From: an uncultured Coriobacteriaceae bacterium
GTDB lineage: Bacteria > Actinomycetota > Coriobacteriia > Coriobacteriales > Eggerthellaceae
DNA length: 12,198 nucleotides
Direction: 5' to 3'
Assembly: GCA_900539675.1 (NCBI GenBank)
Contig: UQDJ01000047.1
Coordinates: forward strand, 1-12,198
Shown one piece after another: positions 6,865 through 12,198 of this stretch. The notes beneath the pieces are model-generated. The model did not search any database. It worked only from the letters and a program-made list of their open reading frames with translations, and was not told the origin of the DNA. Each line of letters starts with the position of its first letter. Position 1 is the stretch's first letter. A program made the translations under genes and the position numbers.

Positions 6865-7998
6865 TTAGTGCTCGTTTACCACCGTAACAAATGTTTCAAG
6901 CTGAGTACGAGCCTGTTCATAGGTCTCGGTAGACTGGTCAATTTCTACCCGAACCGTTGGAAGACCAAGAGCCTTGCAAGCATTAATGGTGTAAGGAGCA
7001 TCAAACTCTTCAGGATCACAGAATTTTGCGAGCAAAAGAATTACTCCTTTTGCACCAGTGTCGGCAGCCTTCTGAGCCGAACGATCGCAATGAGTTTTAC
7101 CTGGATCATAAAGAATAGAGTCACCAGGGAGATTGATAAAGCTCATAGCCAGATCCCACAGCGGGTTGCTGTCGTTGATAGTTTCACGAGCAAAAGCACG
7201 CGATTCCTTAGCCAAGTCATCGCATACAATGCAGTACTTGTTGTCCATCAGAATTTGTTCAATTGCAGGAATATCCTGATAGACGCCTGAAATCATCACT
7301 TTCGTGAATCCCTCTTGGCTGTTAGGCAGTGCTGCAAGCGCGGTGTTAAGATCCTTGACCAGCTCTAAATGTTCTTTCTTGTCCATGTAGTAGCCGGAAT
7401 TGATCACAGCAGTACGATCAGCGATGCTCACCTCAGCAGGATGAGTGCCAGCCAATTTTACGAAGTCACGCATAGCATGACGCCAGTCATTAAACAGCGT
7501 GTTAGCTTCAATTAAAGACGCATCTGTGATGACATTTCCTACGCACTCTTCAACCTTATGTGCTACCTCCTTAAAGGAAGTGATAGCGTACTCTTTAGCA
7601 GCATCACAACGACGATGCTGAGGAAGAGATACATAGATCTGTGGAATATGAGGAATGCCAACCTTGTAGTTCTGAGAAGCTGCACGGAGCGTATCGCACA
7701 AACCAGTTACCATATAGCCAGACAGTTTATCGAACATACCGTTCATACCCATTTCTAGGGTCATCTGGCAAATTGAGCAGTAAAAGGGCGGAAAATACTT
7801 ACGTGCTTTTTCAGCTGCGCCAACCATGCCCCAAATGCCAAAAGGCTCAGCACCTGCAGCATAAATCAGCTCTTCGGGAGCATAGTATGGACCAACACCT
7901 ACAACCTTTTTCCCGTTAGCAATATGCTTATCAAGCACAGCCGCAGGGTTCTTGGCTGCCTCACGGAAGGGGGCCAATTTTGAATCGATAGTGCTCAT
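6865..7998 (-). CDS. 2-hydroxyacyl-CoA dehydratase beta subunit (HadC/FldC-like)
   Basis: A 377-residue HGD-D family subunit. With the alpha subunit it removes water from an (R)-2-hydroxyacyl-CoA through a ketyl radical, using one [4Fe-4S] cluster per subunit. The N-terminal part has VGPYYAPEELIYAAGAEPFG, typical of the family. Likely cluster cysteines are in FYCSICQ (74 or 77), GLCDTLR (101) and AKFCDPEEFDAP (327). The tail (residues 354-372) is the usual amphipathic end helix. Length fits HadC/FldC (about 375) and LcdA. The gene starts 5 nt after the alpha-subunit stop; its AAGGAGG ribosome site lies within the end of that gene, so the two are translationally close-coupled. Class III CoA-transferase next door favours the phenyllactate/2-hydroxyisocaproate type over the glutarate or lactate types. 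Confidence 0.93.
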   Translation of the reverse strand: MSTIDSKLAPFREAAKNPAAVLDKHIANGKKVVGVGPYYAPEELIYAAGAEPFGIWGMVGAAEKARKYFPPFYCSICQMTLEMGMNGMFDKLSGYMVTGLCDTLRAASQNYKVGIPHIPQIYVSLPQHRRCDAAKEYAITSFKEVAHKVEECVGNVITDASLIEANTLFNDWRHAMRDFVKLAGTHPAEVSIADRTAVINSGYYMDKKEHLELVKDLNTALAALPNSQEGFTKVMISGVYQDIPAIEQILMDNKYCIVCDDLAKESRAFARETINDSNPLWDLAMSFINLPGDSILYDPGKTHCDRSAQKAADTGAKGVILLLAKFCDPEEFDAPYTINACKALGLPTVRVEIDQSTETYEQARTQLETFVTVVNEH

Positions 7999-8003
7999 TT
8001 TAC

Positions 8004-9230
8004 TTATGCCTCCTTCTTGCGTGTTGCCATGATTTCGACCAAACCCTGAATACGAGTGCGATACTGCTCTTCAGAGAAGTTACGAGGATCAGACTGATCA
8101 CCGTCGAAGGTAACGATTGGAATATCGAGATCAGAAGCAATGCGACGACCCATTTCAGGAGCTATGCCAGACCACATCTTGCATGAACGATTGATATGCA
8201 CAATGCCGCCATCAACCTTACCGTCTCTGCAAGCCTCTTCACGCAATTCAACAGCGCGCTCAAGATTAATAGCATTTGGCACGCTGCAATATGCTTCTGC
8301 CAGTTCGTCCATGTTGCGATAGGTGTAAGCAAAAGCAGGACCATATACACAGGCAGTTACATTCGTGCCAGCTTCCTTAAGGGGCTTAAAGGTAGCCTTA
8401 AGATAAGGCCAACAAGCAATACCTTCAAACATGATGTGGTATTTTTCTTCGACCTTAAAAGAAGAGGTATGGTTTGCAACATTTTCACGATATTCATCGC
8501 AGAGTTGCTGCATGGCTTCAGCAGCACCTTCGTGGCCACGGCCCATGGTTGCTACTGCCATATGATTGAACAGATCAAAACCGCTCAATGGAGAAGGCTT
8601 ATAACCCATAAACTGGGTTGCTCTTAACCAATTTTCACCGGTTCGATTTGAGTATTCGCATACTTCCTCGAACTTCTTTTCATCCCACTTTTTGCCAGTG
8701 AGCTCTTCAAGCTGACGAATTGCTTCCCTGAACTGGCCCTTTACATAGTCAATACGCTTTTGGTCCACTTCATAGGTATCGCAGAACGGAACATCGATCA
8801 TAATGACGGGGATGTGAAGCTGACGACCAACATTTTCATACCAGTTGATCATGCAGTTGCAATTGTTGTTGCAGCACAGCACGAAATCGGGCAAAGGCAT
8901 TTCCTGGCCAGCCGCAAGACACTTACCAGTGTCCGCGAAAGCAAGAGAAATACGAGCATAAGCGCAAAGGTCATTGGACAGACCAAGTTTGCCTTCGCTG
9001 TGCTCAAGCATGGGAAGCGAACCGCCCTTAGCAGAAATTGCAGCTGCTTGAGATTCTGGATATACCGTCTTTAAGCCTAAGGTAGTAGGAATTTCTTGCG
9101 GGAAGTTGGATGCGCACCATCCAATCATTTCTCCCCTCGCTTTTGCATCAATTGCTTCTTGATAAATAGAAGCAGCAATGTTGGCGAGAACTTTACCTGC
9201 CGGCAACTTTTCTTGAGTTTCGGTAGCCAT
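8004..9230 (-). CDS. 2-hydroxyacyl-CoA dehydratase alpha subunit (HadB/FldB-like)
   Basis: A 408-residue HGD-D family subunit that binds the substrate CoA ester and the active-site [4Fe-4S] cluster. It opens with a helical region, then GWCASNFPQEIPTTLGL near residue 37, the family substrate-pocket segment. Candidate cluster cysteines are NDLCAYAR (89), the Cys-rich LCCNNNCNCM (119-126) and HINRSCKMWSG (350). The near-C-terminal FDGDQSDPRNFSEEQYRTR is a strong signature of alpha subunits. Length matches HadB/FldB (about 408) and not HgdA (about 477). The ATG at 9230 follows AAGGAGGAG at normal spacing. The dense Cys run at 119-126 has more cysteines than are needed for cluster binding, so which one is the ligand needs an alignment. 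Confidence 0.93.
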   Translation of the reverse strand: MATETQEKLPAGKVLANIAASIYQEAIDAKARGEMIGWCASNFPQEIPTTLGLKTVYPESQAAAISAKGGSLPMLEHSEGKLGLSNDLCAYARISLAFADTGKCLAAGQEMPLPDFVLCCNNNCNCMINWYENVGRQLHIPVIMIDVPFCDTYEVDQKRIDYVKGQFREAIRQLEELTGKKWDEKKFEEVCEYSNRTGENWLRATQFMGYKPSPLSGFDLFNHMAVATMGRGHEGAAEAMQQLCDEYRENVANHTSSFKVEEKYHIMFEGIACWPYLKATFKPLKEAGTNVTACVYGPAFAYTYRNMDELAEAYCSVPNAINLERAVELREEACRDGKVDGGIVHINRSCKMWSGIAPEMGRRIASDLDIPIVTFDGDQSDPRNFSEEQYRTRIQGLVEIMATRKKEA

Positions 9231-9271
9231 ATGTTCTCCTCCTTTTCTTAATGAGTGAACTACTCCCTCGC

Positions 9272-9392
9272 CCCATTCACAAAAGGAGCAATCTGTTCCT
9301 TTTGACGAATGGGATTTATTCTGACCTGCATCGTTTTCTCGGACTCAAACGTAAAGGGAATCATTTTTGGTCTAGGTGATCGACGCAGGTCA
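9272..9392 (-). promoter_or_regulatory. Two RNA stems in the leader of the dehydratase genes
   Basis: In minus-strand RNA UGACCUGCGUCG (9392-9381) pairs with CGAUGCAGGUCA (9333-9322), 12 pairs with one G-U, around a 47-nt loop. It is followed by CCCAUUCGUCAAAAGGA (9313-9297) against UCCUUUUGUGAAUGGG (9287-9272), 16 pairs with one G-U and one bulged U. Both sit between the CoA-transferase stop and the alpha-subunit ribosome site. No U-tract follows either stem. Partial termination or regulated translation of the dehydratase is possible. Confidence 0.45.
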
Positions 9393-9417
9393 AAAGTTTC
9401 AACCAACGAATGCGGGT

Positions 9418-10662
9418 TTACAGATCCTTAGGACCTTCAACAACGCCTTCAACTTTGAGCTCCTCAATAGCCTTTGCGTCATAGCCCAGCATGGTAAGGA
9501 TTTCATCGGTGTTTTCGCCGATCTTCGGAGCTTTGTTGTACGGAGGCAATGGGGTGTCTTCCAAATCAACAGGGGTACGAACCATGAGCTTCTTACCACG
9601 TGGATAGTCAATCTCAGAGAAGACATCGAGTGCATGAGCCTGTGGATCCTTCAGAATTTCATCCCAGGTTTGGCAAATTGAGAACGGAATATCTGCCTCG
9701 GTAAGGATATCCTTCCATTCAGCTGCAGTCTTCTTTGCCATTGCTTCCTGATAGATGTCGTAGATTTCGCCTACGCGTCCTTCTTCATTGGCCTTAGCCA
9801 AATGAGCATAAACCGGATTATCAAGCAGATCTTCCCTGCCGATAGCCTTAAACAGTGACGGGAAATAAGCGTCATATACTGGGGTGCAAATCTGGATGAA
9901 GCGATCATCCTTGGTCTTTGCACAAGGCAAAATTGGGTTTACATTGTTACGACGATCGATTGGGTATACCTGACCACCAAATTCGTTGCCGTACTGAGAT
10001 GCCTGAATAAGCATTGCCTGCATATAAATTGCAGCATGAAGCAGGTTGACCGAAACCTTTTCACCAATGCCAGTTTCCTTTGCGCGATTTAAAGCTGCGC
10101 AAACACCAGCAGTCAAAGCCATAGCAGCCTGATGGTCACCCAGACCAGGAATCCAGTTACCAGGTACGGTGCCTTTCTGATACAGCGTGCCAGACCAACC
10201 ACCGCGAGCAAAGAATGCGGTGTAATCGAAACCAGGCAGATCCTTATCGGGACCCTTTTCGCCATAGCCTGTTACATTGCCATACACCAAGGAAGGATAC
10301 TTAGCCTTGATGTGTTCATAGTCAAGATCCTGACGAGCAAGAGCACCTGGACGCCAGTTAGTCAGAAAAATATCTGCTTCGTCCAAAAGCTTATAAAGGA
10401 TTTCCTTGCCCTTAGGACCACGTACATCGAGCGTAATTACCTTTTTGCCGGAATTTTCCAGGTCGAATGAAGTGTTTTCATCCTGATCCAGCGGACGGCC
10501 TTCAGAAGGTGCGGTAAAGCGAAGATTGTCGCCCTTAGAGGACTCGATCTTGATGACCTGTGCACCCATGTCCGACAGAAGACGACCAGCTGCTGGTACG
10601 GCAATAAACGTTGCCATTTCAACAACTTTGACTCCTGTCAGAGGCCTAGTTACGTTTTCCAT
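9418..10662 (-). CDS. Class III CoA-transferase (CaiB/BaiF family; FldA/HadA-like)
   Basis: A 414-residue family III CoA-transferase. In this context it would move CoA from the reduced acyl-CoA product or the enoyl-CoA to the incoming 2-hydroxy acid, as FldA and HadA do, so activation costs no ATP after the first round. Family features: the start PLTGVKVVEMATFIAVPAAG, DMGAQVIKIES, LDVRGPKGKEI, TNWRPG, and VTGYGEKGP. The catalytic Asp that carries the acyl anhydride is best placed at Asp176 in GLGDHQAAM, equal to Asp169 of formyl-CoA transferase. The ATG at 10662 follows AGAGGAGG; 17 further in-frame residues upstream fall before the family start and are left out. It is the first gene of the minus-strand unit. 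Confidence 0.92.
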   Translation of the reverse strand: MENVTRPLTGVKVVEMATFIAVPAAGRLLSDMGAQVIKIESSKGDNLRFTAPSEGRPLDQDENTSFDLENSGKKVITLDVRGPKGKEILYKLLDEADIFLTNWRPGALARQDLDYEHIKAKYPSLVYGNVTGYGEKGPDKDLPGFDYTAFFARGGWSGTLYQKGTVPGNWIPGLGDHQAAMALTAGVCAALNRAKETGIGEKVSVNLLHAAIYMQAMLIQASQYGNEFGGQVYPIDRRNNVNPILPCAKTKDDRFIQICTPVYDAYFPSLFKAIGREDLLDNPVYAHLAKANEEGRVGEIYDIYQEAMAKKTAAEWKDILTEADIPFSICQTWDEILKDPQAHALDVFSEIDYPRGKKLMVRTPVDLEDTPLPPYNKAPKIGENTDEILTMLGYDAKAIEELKVEGVVEGPKDL

Positions 10663-10681
10663 AATTCCTCCTCTGTTAGAA

Positions 10682-10721
10682 GAACTCCCATACGCTTGGG
10701 AACCATTCCCCAAGCGAGTTC
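10682..10721 (-). promoter_or_regulatory. Strong hairpin in the leader of the CoA-transferase gene
   Basis: CGCTTGGG (10693-10700) and CCCAAGCG (10709-10716) are perfect inverted repeats with an 8-nt loop; GAACT (10682-10686) and AGTTC (10717-10721) extend the stem beyond a 6-nt bulge. In the transcript it ends 7 nt before the AGAGGAGG ribosome site of the first gene. It could be an mRNA 5' stabiliser, an attenuator, or a palindromic operator. Confidence 0.45.
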
Positions 10722-10785
10722 ATGAAGGAATTGTGAACGTATCTTCACTAACCGAACATAGGCATATAGCTGCTTTGTATGGATT

Positions 10786-10908
10786 TGTCTAGTCAGAATT
10801 GTAAATATGTATTAAATGCGTTAGGCATATCAATGATCTATATGATAACGTACGAAATACGAGGTCAGAGTATGCAAAAAGCTAACTAGACATTTTTGGG
10901 ATATGTCT
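10786..10908. promoter_or_regulatory. Candidate operator sites and promoter in the divergent region
   Basis: The 406-nt gap between the CoA-transferase and the regulator has no gene. TGTCTAGT (10786-10793) recurs inverted as ACTAGACA (10885-10892), and AGACAT (10888-10893) faces ATGTCT (10903-10908) across 9 nt, a size usual for a TetR-family operator. A possible minus-strand promoter is TTGATA (10833-10828), 16 nt, TACATA (10811-10806). The TGTCTAGT copy would lie just downstream of its start point, a good place for repression. A TATATT at 10928-10933 could be a -10 for the regulator, but no good -35 was seen. All of this is by eye. Confidence 0.3.
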
Positions 10909-11068
10909 GAAAATGCATTATCGACGTTATATTCGGGGATCAAACGTCACCTGGCATCGCAGCGTTAAAGGCAAGCCTCGCGTAACAGTCTTAATCATCC
11001 TAGAAAGGCCATCGTGAAACCATTCTCATCACTACAACACATCAACCCCATCCGGAGGGGGCAACAAT

Positions 11069-11803
11069 ATGAAAAACCGCGTCTTAGAACGGCGTGATAC
11101 CCAACAACTAATTGTGGACGGGCTCTGCAGTAAAGTGCGCACCATCCCGCTATCACGCGTACGCATAGCAGAACTAATTAATGATCTCAATATCAATCGC
11201 AACACGTTTTATTACTATTTTTCCAGCAAGTTTGAAGTTGCATACTATGCATTCAGACGCGATTTAGACGCCCGAATTCGAGCTGTAGCTACTGAATCTG
11301 AATTGGTAGTTCGCAGTGAAGACGATGACCCCTGTGGTGGCCTTGCATTTTATGCTCGCAGTGAAACTGGTGCTCGTATGCTCAATCATGAAGCATTCAT
11401 CAGCTCATTGATCCATTGCGTAAGTCAAGATCCAACTCTTTACCGAAATCTGTTCACCTACAGGGAATTAGAATTCATAAATTACGTTCGCACTATTTGG
11501 AAAAGTGCTATATCAGACGATCTTGATTTCATGCTGGATGGACGGTATATGCCGCCACCAATCAAAGAGCTGCTCATAGGTGGTACCGTCAGCAGTATTA
11601 TCGAATTAGCTATGTACTGCATAGCTCACCCAGAACTCGAAAAAAGCTTATGCGACAAAAATTTTAACCCGTTTCAAAACTATCTCTTGGATAGTCTACA
11701 TAGCACCATTCAACGTCATCCACTCACCACAAGACAATCAAAGACCCCTCCTGCGAACTTCGGAGGAAAAAAGCCCTTCCAACAACACGTTTTATTCAAT
11801 TAA
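11069..11803 (+). CDS. TetR/AcrR-family transcriptional regulator
   Basis: A 244-residue regulator with an N-terminal TetR-type helix-turn-helix. Residues 29-52 (SRVRIAELINDLNINRNTFY and the following YYFSSK) fit the TetR pattern of helix, turn and recognition helix ending in 'tfYyyF.sK'. The C-terminal ligand or dimer domain has no feature that I can assign. The last 30 residues are polar and proline- or lysine-rich, a likely disordered tail. The ATG is preceded by CCGGAGGGGG at 7-8 nt. It is divergent from the CoA-transferase operon and the nearest regulator to it, so control of that operon in response to a hydroxy acid or acyl-CoA is a reasonable inference, as is autoregulation. Confidence 0.85.
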   Translation: MKNRVLERRDTQQLIVDGLCSKVRTIPLSRVRIAELINDLNINRNTFYYYFSSKFEVAYYAFRRDLDARIRAVATESELVVRSEDDDPCGGLAFYARSETGARMLNHEAFISSLIHCVSQDPTLYRNLFTYRELEFINYVRTIWKSAISDDLDFMLDGRYMPPPIKELLIGGTVSSIIELAMYCIAHPELEKSLCDKNFNPFQNYLLDSLHSTIQRHPLTTRQSKTPPANFGGKKPFQQHVLFN

Positions 11804-11887
11804 CATTTCTAACCCGTACAACCCAACAAATCATCTAAAACCCTGATCACAATATTGAATTATCTGGGTTCGATCATTGTTATACAC

Positions 11888-11900
11888 ACGCATTATGCGT
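11888..11900. other. Perfect 13-nt palindrome downstream of the regulator
   Basis: ACGCATTATGCGT is a perfect inverted repeat with a single central base, about 85 nt after the regulator stop, in a 251-nt gap without genes. It might be a protein-binding site or part of an end-of-gene structure. It could also be chance. Confidence 0.25.
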
Positions 11901-11955
11901 TTGAAAAAAACAATCTCGGACAGAATCGAGCATACGTTCTCAATCACAAATAACA

Positions 11956-11992
11956 AGAACCCGGATAAAGCTCATCGGCTTTTCCGGGCTCT
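11956..11992 (-). terminator. Terminator hairpin of glutamate dehydrogenase, possibly bidirectional
   Basis: In minus-strand RNA AGAGCCCGGA plus AAAGC pairs with GCUUU plus UCCGGGUUCU (15 pairs, one G-U, one bulge) around a 6-nt loop, followed by UGUUAUUUGUG. It lies 62 nt after the glutamate dehydrogenase stop codon and between two converging genes. On the plus strand the stem is followed by CTAATAGTTTT, so it may also end the regulator transcript. The tail is moderately U-rich on both sides. Confidence 0.65.
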
Positions 11993-12054
11993 AATAGTTT
12001 TGATCAATTCGAGTTATTGAGCGTTGGTTAACGACCAGCTAGCGATTGTTTAGC

Positions 12055-12198
12055 TTACACGATACCCTGTGCCAGCATAGCGTCAGCAAGCTTCTTGAAG
12101 CCAGCGATGTTAGCGCCTGCAACATAATCGCCTTCAACGCCGTACTCACGAGCAGCGTCGTCTGCTGCATGGAAGATGTTGACCATGATACCCTTGAG
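12055..12198 (-). CDS. gdhA: NADP-type glutamate dehydrogenase, C-terminal end (cut by window edge)
   Basis: Only the last 47 codons and the stop are present. The sequence ends DYVAGANIAGFKKLADAM then LAQGIV, which matches the conserved end of hexameric bacterial glutamate dehydrogenases (YVxGANIAGFxKVADAMLAQGV in E. coli GdhA). The enzyme interconverts 2-oxoglutarate with ammonia and glutamate. It is separated from the regulator by a terminator and is probably not part of the hydroxy-acid operon, though glutamate metabolism is a usual source of 2-oxo and 2-hydroxy acids in such fermenters. Coenzyme preference cannot be judged from this piece. Confidence 0.88.
   Translation of the reverse strand, partial: LKGIMVNIFHAADDAAREYGVEGDYVAGANIAGFKKLADAMLAQGIV

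Noticed and set aside
8196..8627. 143-codon open frame on the plus strand inside the alpha-subunit gene
   Set aside because: It lies wholly antisense to a strongly conserved coding gene, with no recognisable motif.
1..12198. CRISPR array, tRNA or rRNA genes, insertion sequences
   Set aside because: No regular direct repeats, cloverleaf or rRNA sequence, transposase or terminal repeats were seen anywhere in the window.

Overview
The window carries a gene cluster from an anaerobic, acid- or amino-acid-fermenting bacterium. Strong AGGAGG-type ribosome sites, a moderate GC content and an oxygen-sensitive radical 2-hydroxyacyl-CoA dehydratase fit a Gram-positive gut or mucosal anaerobe. A coriobacterial (Eggerthellaceae-like) or clostridial host is my guess; the sequence alone does not settle it.

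From about 10.7 kb down to position 1, all genes lie on the minus strand and look like one long transcription unit. In order of transcription they are: a class III CoA-transferase (FldA/HadA/CaiB-like), the alpha and beta subunits of a 2-hydroxyacyl-CoA dehydratase (FldBC/HadBC-like), a major facilitator transporter that is broken here, a LarB-like cofactor synthase whose start region looks frameshifted, a LarA-like racemase, a CaiA-like acyl-CoA dehydrogenase or reductase, the ATP-dependent dehydratase activator (HgdC/HadI/FldI), and the first 138 residues of an acyl-CoA ligase that runs off the left edge. A TetR-type regulator is divergent from the unit (11069-11803, plus). The right edge holds the last 47 codons of an NADP-type glutamate dehydrogenase on the minus strand, with a terminator hairpin between it and the regulator.

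A coherent pathway can be inferred. A 2-hydroxy acid is imported, epimerised by the LarA-like enzyme to the (R)-form used by this dehydratase family, loaded onto CoA by the transferase or ligase, dehydrated to a 2-enoyl-CoA by the activated dehydratase, and reduced by the acyl-CoA dehydrogenase homologue. The transferase then passes CoA to a new hydroxy acid and releases the saturated acid. This is the layout of reductive Stickland-type pathways (phenyllactate, 2-hydroxyisocaproate) with a racemase module added. The substrate cannot be read from the sequence.

The gaps inside the unit are unusually long for an operon (up to about 275 nt). Nearly all hold strong inverted repeats, several of them long-range stems enclosing smaller hairpins. 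Several stems pair fully only as minus-strand RNA, because their single imperfect pair is G-U on that strand. They lack U-tracts, so they look like leader or processing structures rather than plain terminators.
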